Part shown: positions 1 to 7,284 of the stretch, piece by piece
Position numbering within the stretch: the first letter of the stretch is position 1
Layout: each line of letters begins with the position of its first letter
Assembly (NCBI GenBank): GCA_938028645.1
Contig: CALIMD010000003.1
Coordinates: forward strand, 1-23,112
Reading direction: 5' to 3'
Source: an uncultured Alphaproteobacteria bacterium
Lineage (GTDB): Bacteria; Pseudomonadota; Alphaproteobacteria; Thalassobaculales; Thalassobaculaceae
DNA: 23,112 nt
The notes under the pieces: generated by a model
Told to the model about the DNA's origin: nothing
Seen by the model: only the letters and a program-made list of their open reading frames with translations
The model's database searches: none
Position numbers and translations under genes: made by a program

Positions 1-663
1 AATAAGGTCGCCGATTCGTTCAATCGGGCAATAAACAGTTTGGATAACTCGCAATCATCCAAAAATCGGACAAACAAAGTTCGTGTCGAAGAATTCTCGT
101 TCGAAACCAGTTCTGCACGCCCGATAACAGTACAACCAAACAGTTCAACATCAATCGGATCAAATTCTCCTTCTTTGGAAATGTTAGAAAAATGGGTGGA
201 TAGTCAACTTGATCTTAACTCACGTGGTTGGGTTTCAAACTTATCAAAAAGCATGTTATCCGCACTTAGTCGAGGTCAGCAAAGATTGACTTTTACTCTG
301 TCACCAGAGTCTTTAGGAAAAGTTAATGTTACATTCGCACATGGAACAAAAGGTTTGGACATTAGGATAAATGCGGAACGCCAAGCTACAGCCTCTCTTA
401 TTGGAGATGCCGAAGCAAAACTTGTGGCAAATATTGAAGCCGCTGGCCAACGCGTTGCTTCTGTAACTTGTAGTTCTTCAAATTCGTTCGAAAATGCCTA
501 TCAATCTGGCCAAAATTCAAATTCGGATGCAAACCGCGAAAATTCTAATGAAAATCGCAAGTCTCAAAGTACCGCGCCGGATCAAAGTAGCGAAAAGAGT
601 GATAGTACTGAGACAGTTGGAAAATCAAACGATGATGATACAATCATCAATATAACGATCTAG
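1..663 (+). CDS. fliK: Flagellar hook-length control protein FliK, C-terminal part (5' end outside window)
   Basis: FliK measures hook length and interacts with FlhB to switch export from rod/hook to filament substrates. The frame is open from base 1 to the TAG at 661-663 with no convincing start, so the gene begins upstream of the window. A Flg_hook-type C-terminal domain is visible: the stretch reading LTFTLSPESLGKVNV, then a segment typical of the domain (LDIRINAERQATASLIGDAEAKL). The tail is a long Asn/Ser/Glu-rich low-complexity region ending in a short hydrophobic stretch, as FliK tails often do. The gene lies 14 bp before fliL and is first in the visible flagellar run. Identification rests on the domain motif and on position directly before fliL-fliM. 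Confidence 0.85.
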   Translation, partial: NKVADSFNRAINSLDNSQSSKNRTNKVRVEEFSFETSSARPITVQPNSSTSIGSNSPSLEMLEKWVDSQLDLNSRGWVSNLSKSMLSALSRGQQRLTFTLSPESLGKVNVTFAHGTKGLDIRINAERQATASLIGDAEAKLVANIEAAGQRVASVTCSSSNSFENAYQSGQNSNSDANRENSNENRKSQSTAPDQSSEKSDSTETVGKSNDDDTIINITI

Positions 664-677
664 TTGAGGACAACGCT

Positions 678-1280
678 ATGGCAGATGAAGAAGAACCAAA
701 GAAAAAATCTGGTTTAATTACCATTTTGATTTTTGTGGTAGCCGGTTTCATTTTGGTTGCTGTCGGCTTGGGGGTTGGTTACTTAATTTTTGGAGGGTCT
801 CAAAACACCCCCCAAGATATAGCCAATGAAATTGTCACTAAGCAAAATGGTGAAGAAGGGTCCAGTTCAGAAGACGAGGACTGTGAGAAAGATGAAGAAG
901 GTCAGTGTATCGAAGAGACCGACCCAGAAAAGATATCAAAAGAAACACCAAAAGCAGAAGTCTTTCAAACCCTTTACTATGAAATACCTGGAAGTTTAAC
1001 GACCAATCTCAAAGGATCTAGGCGGTTTTTGCAAATATCGGTCGGCGTTTCTACAAAATATGACCAAAAAATCCTAGACAATGTTGAATCGCACTTGCCT
1101 TCTCTAAAGGCAGTGATCCTTGCTGCATTAAGTGACTACACAGAAGAACAGGTCACTGGTCGGGAAGCTCGTAAACTACTGTCCGATGATATCAGAGATG
1201 TAATGAATTTAAAACTTGAGGAACTCGAAGGCTTTGGTGGTGTCGAAGAGGTTCTACTCACTTCCTATGTGATGCAGTGA
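678..1280 (+). CDS. fliL: Flagellar basal body-associated protein FliL
   Basis: FliL is a single-pass inner-membrane protein that surrounds the stator units at the basal body and supports torque. The 200-residue product has a short charged N-terminus, one transmembrane helix at about residues 14-38, a very acidic linker (about 55-90, rich in Glu and Asp with two Cys) and a periplasmic FliL domain to the end. A Shine-Dalgarno-like GAGGA lies 7 nt before the ATG. It sits between fliK and fliM, the usual place. The acidic linker is longer than in many FliL proteins. The assignment is firm from topology and context. Confidence 0.9.
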   Translation: MADEEEPKKKSGLITILIFVVAGFILVAVGLGVGYLIFGGSQNTPQDIANEIVTKQNGEEGSSSEDEDCEKDEEGQCIEETDPEKISKETPKAEVFQTLYYEIPGSLTTNLKGSRRFLQISVGVSTKYDQKILDNVESHLPSLKAVILAALSDYTEEQVTGREARKLLSDDIRDVMNLKLEELEGFGGVEEVLLTSYVMQ

Positions 1281-1289
1281 GATAAGTTT

Positions 1290-2279
1290 ATGTCAACAAC
1301 ATCCAAGCTGTCGAAAACCGAAGTCGATGCTTTAATCGCTGGCCTTGATGGGGCCGAGGCGATTGAAGGCGGTGCAGACGGCTTATCTTCAGATAAGAAA
1401 GTCCGGGACTTCAAGTTTGGCTCGGATGATCTTTCTCTTTTGGGTGACTATTATGCTCTTCGAGTAATTAATGAACGTTTTGCAAGGTTTTCCAGAACCG
1501 TTTTTCAACCCATGCTAAGGGTTCAGCCGCGCATAACGGCTTTGAACCCGACTGTTAAAACATTCGAAGAATATAGTTTCTCCTCTGAAGCCTTCATGAG
1601 CCTTACCCTTGCAAGGATCGAAATACTGCGTGGAAACCTAATGATGGTAATTTCACCTGATCTGATTTCGAAGCTCACCAATGCGTATTATGGCGGCAAC
1701 CTTGCTATATCAAAGTCATCACGGCGCACAGAATTCACTTCTACAGAAGACCGGATCATTGAAATAATAACAGATGGATTGATTGAGGCACTCGATATTG
1801 CATGGAGTGATTTGATCAAACTTGAGTTTTCCGACATAAGCCGCGAGGAAAATCTGCAATTTGCCTCATTTGTAGAAGATACAGAGCAAGTGATCTGCTG
1901 TGCTTTTGAGATTCAACTGCCTGGTTCTGAACCTGCTTCTTTTGATGTAATCTATCCTTTACAAACGCTGAAACCAATTGCAGCACAGTTGCGCTCAAGG
2001 ATGCAATCAGATAGCGTTGACAGCCTATCTTGGACAGAGCGTCTTCAAAAGGCAGTCTTTAGCGTGCCTCTGACCTGCACTGCACGTTTGACCACTGTCG
2101 AAAGTAAAATGTCAGATGTTTTACAGTACAAAAACAATGATATAGTACCAATTCAAATCACCGGACCGCTTGATCTTGTGGTTGAAGACCGCGAATTTTT
2201 CGAAGCTGAACTTGGTGATTTAGGCGGAACAATTGCAATCAGTTTGCTCCAACCAAATCGCAAAACTGAAAAAACCTAA
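1290..2279 (+). CDS. fliM: Flagellar motor switch protein FliM
   Basis: FliM forms the middle of the C-ring and binds phosphorylated CheY to reverse or stop rotation. The 329-residue product opens with LSKTEVDALIAG, a version of the N-terminal CheY-binding motif, and has a recognisable middle domain (ALRVINERFARFSR, then the YSFSSEAFMSL region). Its C-terminal part is a FliN-like SpoA domain. The length is normal for the family. The start is 9 bp after the fliL stop, so the two are probably translated from one message. The presence of the N-terminal motif implies that CheY control of the motor is retained, although no che genes are in view. Confidence 0.93.
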   Translation: MSTTSKLSKTEVDALIAGLDGAEAIEGGADGLSSDKKVRDFKFGSDDLSLLGDYYALRVINERFARFSRTVFQPMLRVQPRITALNPTVKTFEEYSFSSEAFMSLTLARIEILRGNLMMVISPDLISKLTNAYYGGNLAISKSSRRTEFTSTEDRIIEIITDGLIEALDIAWSDLIKLEFSDISREENLQFASFVEDTEQVICCAFEIQLPGSEPASFDVIYPLQTLKPIAAQLRSRMQSDSVDSLSWTERLQKAVFSVPLTCTARLTTVESKMSDVLQYKNNDIVPIQITGPLDLVVEDREFFEAELGDLGGTIAISLLQPNRKTEKT

Positions 2280-2289
2280 GGGAAAAGCT

Positions 2290-2640
2290 ATGAGTGAAAC
2301 AGAGACAAATCCCGACGAAGTCAATGATCTTTCAGATACGGTTAAACCCAGCAGCACAAGGGGTGGATCTAGCCATATCAGCGGTGAAAAACTGAAAATT
2401 CTTGAAAATATTGAAGTCACACTTTCGATAGAAGTTGGCCGCACGGAAATGACTATCCGAGATCTGTTAAGGCTAAACGAAGGTTCCGTAATCGAATTAG
2501 ACCGGTTAGCCGGAGAACCTTTGGACCTCTTTGTGAATGGTGCGATCATTGCGAAAGGTGAAGTCGTAATGGTTGGTGAAAGGTATGGCATTCGACTGAC
2601 CGACATTGTGGATCCAGAAGAAAGAGCAGAGTCAGTTTGA
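2290..2640 (+). CDS. fliN: Flagellar motor switch protein FliN
   Basis: FliN is the lower C-ring component and also docks the FliH-FliI export ATPase. I chose the ATG at 2290 because an AAGGGA Shine-Dalgarno overlaps the fliM stop 7 nt upstream. The frame is open back to 2233, but the extra residues do not resemble FliN. The 116-residue product has a disordered, Glu/Ser/Thr-rich N-terminus (about 1-38) and a C-terminal SpoA domain (about 40-110), with the typical VTLSIEVGRTEMTIRDLL and GEVVMVGERYGIRLTDI segments. A sigma54 promoter for the next gene starts 3 bp after its stop codon. Confidence 0.93.
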   Translation: MSETETNPDEVNDLSDTVKPSSTRGGSSHISGEKLKILENIEVTLSIEVGRTEMTIRDLLRLNEGSVIELDRLAGEPLDLFVNGAIIAKGEVVMVGERYGIRLTDIVDPEERAESV

Positions 2641-2643
2641 TCA

Positions 2644-2659
2644 TGGCATGATTCTTGCC
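2644..2659 (+). promoter_or_regulatory. Sigma54 (-24/-12) promoter of fliO
   Basis: TGGCATGATTCTTGCC matches the consensus TGGCAC-N5-TTGC with one deviation in the -24 box, and GG-N10-GC spacing is exact. The predicted transcription start is about 2670-2671, 13-14 nt before the fliO ATG. A sigma54-dependent fliO promoter is, as I recall, known in R. sphaeroides fla1. The rpoN gene and an activator lie in this window. Confidence 0.75.
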
Positions 2660-2680
2660 TTCCTGTATTTAGGAGGCAAG
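2654..2680 (+). promoter_or_regulatory. RNA hairpin sequestering the fliO Shine-Dalgarno
   Basis: The arms CTTGCCTTCCT (2654-2664) and AGGAGGCAAG (2671-2680) form 10 base pairs with one bulged T (2660) and a GTATTT loop. The 3' arm contains the whole fliO ribosome binding site AGGAGG (2671-2676). No T-run follows, so it is not an intrinsic terminator. A transcript started by the sigma54 promoter at about 2670 would lack the 5' arm and leave the site free. Confidence 0.6.
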
Positions 2681-2683
2681 TGA

Positions 2684-2974
2684 ATGAACGCTTTTGACGA
2701 CATCAACCAAAAAATTATAATTGTCGTTGTTTTCACGGCAGTGTTTTTACTACTTTGGCTATTTGTAAAAAATAGGTTTTCAGAGAAAATACAAATTAGC
2801 AACCAGACTAGGTTCAGTCATATTGAAAGTCGCAGATTGGCACATTCAAACATAGTGTCGCTGTTCGAAATTGATCAAAAAAAGATTTTGATACTGCAGA
2901 GTAAACACGGTTCAACTGCCTTAGATATCACAAATAATTTTCCTGATGGGGATGCCGATGATGCTGTCCTCTAA
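2684..2974 (+). CDS. fliO: Flagellar export assembly protein FliO (short form)
   Basis: FliO is a membrane protein that helps assemble the FliP ring of the flagellar export gate. The 96-residue product has one transmembrane helix near residues 10-28, then a basic stretch and a small cytoplasmic domain with the IVSLFEIDQKKILILQ pattern seen in FliO. FliO is poorly conserved, so the name rests on topology plus position between fliN and fliP. It has a perfect AGGAGG site 7 nt upstream that is inside a hairpin, and its own sigma54 promoter. The 3' end overlaps the fliP start by about 29 bp, suggesting coupled translation. Confidence 0.82.
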   Translation: MNAFDDINQKIIIVVVFTAVFLLLWLFVKNRFSEKIQISNQTRFSHIESRRLAHSNIVSLFEIDQKKILILQSKHGSTALDITNNFPDGDADDAVL

Positions 2975-3758
2975 CCTCTTTAGACATTTAAATTGGCGTT
3001 CGGTTGGCATTAGCCTGATATTGGCTGGACTACATATATTGCTGGCTGCAGGTTCTGTAAACGCTCAGCAGGCCCCAGTAGTTGGACTGCCCGCGCTATC
3101 TGTCGCGAGTGGTCAAGACGGAACACAACAATATTCTCTCTCTTTGCAGTTACTGGCCTTTATGTCAGCAATAACACTGCTACCCAGCCTACTGCTTGGC
3201 GCCACAGCGTTCACTAGGATAATCATTGTACTGTCTATTTTGCGACAAGCCATGGGCACCCAACAAACACCTCCAAACCAAGTCTTGGTTTCCATTGCTC
3301 TGTTTTTGACAATTTTCATAATGTACCCAACCTTGGATAATATTTATATCGCATCATTATCACCCTATCTTGACGGACAAGTTGGCATATTGACGGCTAT
3401 CAACTCAGCGGCAGAAATTCTCAAAGAATTTCTAGTTCTCAACACGCGTGAAGCTGAATTGGCTATGTTTGCTGAACTGGCAGGTGATCAACCCTATGCC
3501 TCTAATCAAGACGTGCCTTTTAGGGTGCTGATGCCGGCCTTCATCACATCAGAGCTTAAAACTGCTTTCCAAATTGGATTTCTACTGTTCTTGCCTTTTT
3601 TAGTTATCGACATGGTCATAGCTTCAATTCTTATGTCTCTGGGTATGATGATGCTAAGCCCAATGCTTATTTCTCTACCATTTAAGTTATTGCTTTTTGT
3701 GCTGGTCGACGGTTGGGCAATGACAATTGGTTCAATTTCTTCAACTTATCTGAACTGA
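2946..3758 (+). CDS. fliP: Flagellar export gate protein FliP
   Basis: FliP forms the pentameric core of the export gate with FliQ and FliR. The 270-residue product has a cleavable signal peptide (hydrophobic core at about 20-36, AxA-like site near GSVNA-QQ) and several transmembrane helices. It carries signature stretches: TRIIIVLSILRQAMGTQQTPPNQVL, and near the C-terminus ILMSLGMMMLSPMLISLPFKLLLFVLVDGW. Four in-frame ATGs (2946, 2952, 2958, 2961) compete as starts. All overlap the end of fliO, and I give the first. The length is normal. Confidence 0.95.
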   Translation: MGMPMMLSSNLFRHLNWRSVGISLILAGLHILLAAGSVNAQQAPVVGLPALSVASGQDGTQQYSLSLQLLAFMSAITLLPSLLLGATAFTRIIIVLSILRQAMGTQQTPPNQVLVSIALFLTIFIMYPTLDNIYIASLSPYLDGQVGILTAINSAAEILKEFLVLNTREAELAMFAELAGDQPYASNQDVPFRVLMPAFITSELKTAFQIGFLLFLPFLVIDMVIASILMSLGMMMLSPMLISLPFKLLLFVLVDGWAMTIGSISSTYLN

Positions 3759-3766
3759 GGATACCA

Positions 3767-4033
3767 ATGGAATTTGATGCAAATATTGAACACTTGAGGC
3801 TCGCATTCTGGAACGTGGTAATGGCTGCCGGACCTATTTTGGGGATTGCGTTGGCCATTGGCTTGGTGATTGGGATCATCCAAGCGGCAACCTCAATTAA
3901 TGAAATGACACTCAGTTTCGTACCAAAGTTGGTTTTTGTTCTTGGCGGTTTTGCCCTCCTGTCAAGCTTCATGATGACACGGCTTTCCGATTACTTTTCA
4001 TTCATTTTTGATACCATAAGCGGTATGGGTTAA
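3767..4033 (+). CDS. fliQ: Flagellar export gate protein FliQ
   Basis: FliQ is the small two-helix subunit that wraps the FliP-FliR core of the export gate. The ATG at 3767 is preceded by a good Shine-Dalgarno (TGAGGA, overlapping the fliP stop) and gives an 88-residue protein, the family size. The frame is open back to 3713, but that extension lies inside fliP and does not look like FliQ. Two transmembrane helices are clear (about 18-40 and 52-72), joined by the conserved IIQAATSINEMTLSFVPKL loop. Confidence 0.95.
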   Translation: MEFDANIEHLRLAFWNVVMAAGPILGIALAIGLVIGIIQAATSINEMTLSFVPKLVFVLGGFALLSSFMMTRLSDYFSFIFDTISGMG

Positions 4034-4034
4034 A

Positions 4035-4859
4035 ATGGGTGACCTGCTGCTCGATCAATCAAGTGGAATTCCGGGCCTAAGCCTGCAAAATATGATCGAA
4101 ACACTTTCAATTTTTTTTCTCAGTTCAATTAGAATTGGCGCTTTTCTAATTTCCTCGCCATTTTTTGGTGCGCAATCAATTCCACTTCAGGTTAGAATAA
4201 TTACAAGTATTCTTTTAGGCTTTGCATTCCACAGTCAATTTCAATCCATTGAAATCACCAATATTGAAAATTTGGACTTAATTCGTGTTGTCTTTTCTGA
4301 AATTCTAATTGGTTTAGTGGTAGGGTTGTTTGTAAGTGTTTTATTTGCATCTGTTGCACTTGCCGGTGAGAAAATTGCAACTTCTGGCGGATTGGGGTTT
4401 GCGGCTCAAGTGGATCCCAATTCAGGCGGCCAAACACCCGTAATTAGTAATATTCTTACACTGTTCCTAATTGTAACATTTTTGTCTGTTGATGGTCACC
4501 TAGCACTAATCCGGGCTATCCACTTTAGTTTCGAAATCCTACCAACGGCGAGTTCGATAGATCTACAAAATGCGAGTAAGTTTGGTGTGGATGCGGCCGG
4601 TTCCATGTTTGAGATTGCTGCATTAATTATGTTGCCAATCGTGATTTTGCTACTGTTAACTAATTTTACAGTTGGTGTTGTTACGAGATCTGCCCCACAA
4701 CTAAACCTATTTTCCTTTGGCTTCCCAATTACACTTCTAGTCGTGTTTTTGGGTCTCTATGCCTCGGCCACACCTCTTGGCTATGCCATGGAAGAACTCG
4801 TCGAATTTTCACTTTCGTTCGTAGACCAGTTTTTCGAAAGCATCTACAATGGCCAGTGA
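4035..4859 (+). CDS. fliR: Flagellar export gate protein FliR
   Basis: FliR is the single-copy membrane subunit that completes the FliPQR gate. The 274-residue product has about six hydrophobic helices. It contains recognisable FliR elements: the RIGAFLISSPFFGAQSIPLQVR region near the N-terminus, GEKIATSGGLGFAAQVDPNSG in the middle, and LLLLTNFTVGVVTRSAPQLNLFSFGFPI towards the C-terminus. The start is 1 nt after the fliQ stop with no obvious ribosome site, so translation is probably coupled. Its end overlaps flhB by 11 bp. Confidence 0.95.
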   Translation: MGDLLLDQSSGIPGLSLQNMIETLSIFFLSSIRIGAFLISSPFFGAQSIPLQVRIITSILLGFAFHSQFQSIEITNIENLDLIRVVFSEILIGLVVGLFVSVLFASVALAGEKIATSGGLGFAAQVDPNSGGQTPVISNILTLFLIVTFLSVDGHLALIRAIHFSFEILPTASSIDLQNASKFGVDAAGSMFEIAALIMLPIVILLLLTNFTVGVVTRSAPQLNLFSFGFPITLLVVFLGLYASATPLGYAMEELVEFSLSFVDQFFESIYNGQ

Positions 4860-5997
4860 AAATAGCGCCCAAGAAAAGACCGAGGACCCGACTCCAAAAC
4901 GAATGGAGAAGGCGTTTGAAGATGGTCAGGTATTAAGTTCAAAAGAACTCTTTGTCTTTTCAACTCTTTTTACTGGGCTCATTTTATATTTCTTATCCGT
5001 TGGATTCGCAGGCCAGATTCTTGGAGAATGGGGAGGCTTTTTTAACTTTAACATGAGTGAATTTGAAGGTGAGCTATCGCGACTGAGCTATCAAGCCGTA
5101 AGATACATTATATTTTATGGGCTGCTCTTTGGAGCGCCTCTTTTCATCATTGTACTCTTCACTCAAGGGGCGCTGGCAGGACGCATCAACTTTGCCCCCA
5201 AAGCTTTAGAATTCAAGGGAAGTCGAATAGACCCACTTAAAGGGTTACAAAGGATGTTTTCCGTTAAATCGCTTGTTGAGCTTGCAAAGAGTATTTTAAA
5301 AGTTGTCTTTTTGATCGGTTCGGCTGCGTTAATCATTAACAGTCAAATCTCAACGCTGCTTACCGCATCAGATAGCAACATAAGTCACGGGGTATCACGA
5401 GCGCATGGCATATTTATAAGCTTATTTATTACGCTCCTGATTGTTCTTGTGATTATTGCTCTCATCGATGTTATTTGGCAACGGCACCAATATATCGAAC
5501 AGTTAAAAATGAGCCGCCAGGACGTCAAGGATGAGCACAAACAAACCGAGGGCTCGCCTGAAGTAAAAGCAAAAATACGTCGATTACAAATGGCATCTGC
5601 TGCTCAAGCTGCAAAACAAAGATCTGCGCTTGAAAATGTACCGGAAGCAACAGCAATTATTACTAACCCTACCCACTTTGCTGTGGCTTTGAAATATGAT
5701 GTGGGTGAGCGCGGCGCTCCGGTAATTTTAGCAATGGGCCGGGGAAAATTAGCAGAAGAAATCATTGAAATTGGATCCAAAGAAAGCATCGCAATCTTCC
5801 AAAGCCCATTTCTTGCCCGCGCCTTGTTCTTCACTGGCGATATTGGCGAAGAAATTAGCGAAGAATTGTTCAATGCTGTTGCTGCAGTTCTAGCCTTTAT
5901 CTTTAGATTAGAAAACGGTGAAGACGTGGCGGCACCAGAAATTGATGTTCCCGAAAACTTAAAATTCACTGAGACAGGAGCCCTATACAATGCCTAG
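4849..5997 (+). CDS. flhB: Flagellar export switch protein FlhB
   Basis: FlhB controls substrate specificity of the flagellar export apparatus. The 382-residue product has the usual N-terminus (EKTEDPTPKRMEKAFEDGQV), four transmembrane helices up to about residue 210 and a cytoplasmic domain. The autocleavage motif NPTH is intact near residue 272, so the protein should self-cleave and respond to FliK. The start lies within the end of fliR. It ends with a tail beyond the cleavage domain and overlaps the next gene by 8 bp, tying that gene to the same message. Confidence 0.96.
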   Translation: MASENSAQEKTEDPTPKRMEKAFEDGQVLSSKELFVFSTLFTGLILYFLSVGFAGQILGEWGGFFNFNMSEFEGELSRLSYQAVRYIIFYGLLFGAPLFIIVLFTQGALAGRINFAPKALEFKGSRIDPLKGLQRMFSVKSLVELAKSILKVVFLIGSAALIINSQISTLLTASDSNISHGVSRAHGIFISLFITLLIVLVIIALIDVIWQRHQYIEQLKMSRQDVKDEHKQTEGSPEVKAKIRRLQMASAAQAAKQRSALENVPEATAIITNPTHFAVALKYDVGERGAPVILAMGRGKLAEEIIEIGSKESIAIFQSPFLARALFFTGDIGEEISEELFNAVAAVLAFIFRLENGEDVAAPEIDVPENLKFTETGALYNA

Positions 5998-6250
5998 GAT
6001 CACTTATAAAAAGTCAGTCAGCATGGGAGAAGCAATCAGCTCTTTATGCTTCTTTTGCGTCGGTGTTATTTGGATTTCCCATGGCGTAGACTTCTTTGAA
6101 ACTGGAAATTTATGGCGCGCCCTTGGACTATTTATGTGTGCAATTATCAGCTTTGCCGCATGCCTACGCTTTGTCATACAAAATTTTGTTTTCAATTTGA
6201 TGGTTGCGATTGATGCCAAACGAAAAAAAAACCAACATAACGTGCAATGA
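5990..6250 (+). CDS. Small two-helix membrane protein, unknown
   Basis: This 86-residue product is not a family I can name. It has two hydrophobic segments (about 15-33 and 42-72) joined by a short loop (HGVDFFETGNLWR), so both ends probably face the same side of the membrane, and a basic C-terminus (AIDAKRKKNQ). An ACAGGAG ribosome site precedes the ATG, which lies inside the end of flhB, so expression is probably coupled to flhB. Its end overlaps the next small gene by about 38 bp. The tight packing argues for a real gene with a link to flagellar function, but that link is inferred from position only. Confidence 0.65.
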   Translation: MPRITYKKSVSMGEAISSLCFFCVGVIWISHGVDFFETGNLWRALGLFMCAIISFAACLRFVIQNFVFNLMVAIDAKRKKNQHNVQ

Positions 6251-6416
6251 TTGCAGATTTTTCTACATTACCTATGACAAACGAAATCCATGGGGATGCA
6301 GGCATTTTGGATTTAAATCTGCAATAATTCCAGCCCAAGCCGTTTTCAAGACAAGTGGCACGAATTGTGCTTATAAAACAACAAAGAGTACGGCAAAAAA
6401 CAAAAAAGGACTTTAG
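6213..6416 (+). CDS. Cys-rich mini-protein, conserved unknown
   Basis: The product is about 67 residues from the ATG at 6213 (a TTG at 6204 is an alternative). It has a compact pattern CNDCRFFYITYDKRNPWGC, then HFGFKS, then a further Cys in SGTNC. The four Cys and the aromatic/Gly spacing resemble a widespread small-protein family that I remember from many proteobacteria as uncharacterised. The Cys arrangement would suit zinc or Fe-S binding, which is inference. The gene is read in a different frame overlapping the end of the previous membrane-protein gene, and stops 3 bp before the next ATG. Its 3' part contains a sigma54-like promoter for the following gene. Confidence 0.65.
   Translation: MPNEKKTNITCNDCRFFYITYDKRNPWGCRHFGFKSAIIPAQAVFKTSGTNCAYKTTKSTAKNKKGL
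6356..6371 (+). promoter_or_regulatory. Probable sigma54 promoter of the bitopic coiled-coil gene
   Basis: TGGCACGAATTGTGCT has a perfect -24 box with the extended GA and exact GG-N10-GC spacing. The -12 box is GTGC instead of TTGC. The predicted start is about 6382, 38 nt before the ATG at 6420, with an AAGGA ribosome site between them. It lies inside the preceding small gene, so chance cannot be excluded. Confidence 0.5.
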
Positions 6417-6419
6417 CTG

Positions 6420-7256
6420 ATGACAGGTGATCGTTCTGCGACAACGGCTGATGTTGAAAAGAGCATTCAAATCGCTTTGGATGCAGCCGATGCGGCCATG
6501 GATGTCACATCGGAATACGCTAAGGTTGCGCAACAAATCAAAAAATCTACACTGAAACTTTCAGGGATAGAAAAACTCGGTAGAACCAGCATGATCGTTG
6601 GGTTTATTGCAAGTTTAGGTGCTGTTGCGCTTTCAATAATTGTATTTCTACAAGCATCATCACAGTTAAAGCTCTTATCAGCTACAAACACAGAGCTTTT
6701 AACAGTTTTTGTGGAAAACGTAGATAATCTCAATAGCAGTATTAACAAATTAGAGCCAGCACTAGCTGAGCTTTCTCAATTAAGAAACTCAGTGGAAACA
6801 TCTAATGCTGCCCTGATTTCCATAAGCGAAAAATCAGACGTTTTATCGCTTGAGATAGCAACGGCAATTTCTGAGATGAATTCTCTAAAGCCAATGCTTG
6901 ATGCAAGTATTGTAGATATGCATGAGAAAACATCAATCATGAATTCTGAATTGACGCTTTCATATGCTGAAATGACAAATGAAGAGTTCAAGGCGCAAAA
7001 TATGATTATGGGGAACTTCACAAAATCTGTGATTTCTGCGCTTCAGACCATTTCTGACACTTCTTCGGATGCAAAAGAACAGCGTGAGGCACTGCAGTCC
7101 CTCCAGGAAGTCAATATGGAGCTGTCTGCTAGAATAGCCACTCTTGACAAGAGCTTAGCTGCAGCAAAGCGTAGTGCAGCTCAGGCAAAAGCGAGAGCGA
7201 ATGCTAATGCAAAAGCGGCCGAAGATAAAACAGAAGATGTCATTAAATTTCCGTAA
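6420..7256 (+). CDS. Bitopic membrane protein with long coiled coil, unknown (possible motor accessory protein)
   Basis: This 278-residue product has a cytoplasmic N-terminal helix region (about 1-50), one transmembrane helix (about 57-80, GFIASLGAVALSIIVFL) and then a long Leu/Ser/Glu heptad-like region (about 85-245) predicted to form coiled coil. The tail is Ala/Lys-rich (AAKRSAAQAKARANANAKAAE). The overall shape recalls chemoreceptor or motor-accessory proteins, but no HAMP or receptor tip motif is present. R. sphaeroides fla1 has a bitopic protein, MotF, needed for rotation; as I recall it is encoded near flhB, so this gene could be a positional analogue. That is inference only. It has its own probable sigma54 promoter and an AAGGA ribosome site 9 nt upstream. 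Confidence 0.7.
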   Translation: MTGDRSATTADVEKSIQIALDAADAAMDVTSEYAKVAQQIKKSTLKLSGIEKLGRTSMIVGFIASLGAVALSIIVFLQASSQLKLLSATNTELLTVFVENVDNLNSSINKLEPALAELSQLRNSVETSNAALISISEKSDVLSLEIATAISEMNSLKPMLDASIVDMHEKTSIMNSELTLSYAEMTNEEFKAQNMIMGNFTKSVISALQTISDTSSDAKEQREALQSLQEVNMELSARIATLDKSLAAAKRSAAQAKARANANAKAAEDKTEDVIKFP

Positions 7257-7284
7257 CCCGTCATTTTGAAAAGCGTGAACCTCA

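Noticed and set aside
444..459. TGGCCAACGCGTTGCT in fliK with exact GG-N10-GC spacing
   Set aside because: Two mismatches in the -24 box and a position about 200 bp before fliL inside coding sequence; likely chance.
3385..3402. TGGCATATTGACGGCT in fliP
   Set aside because: The -12 box is CGGC rather than TTGC and lies mid-gene with no start codon following.
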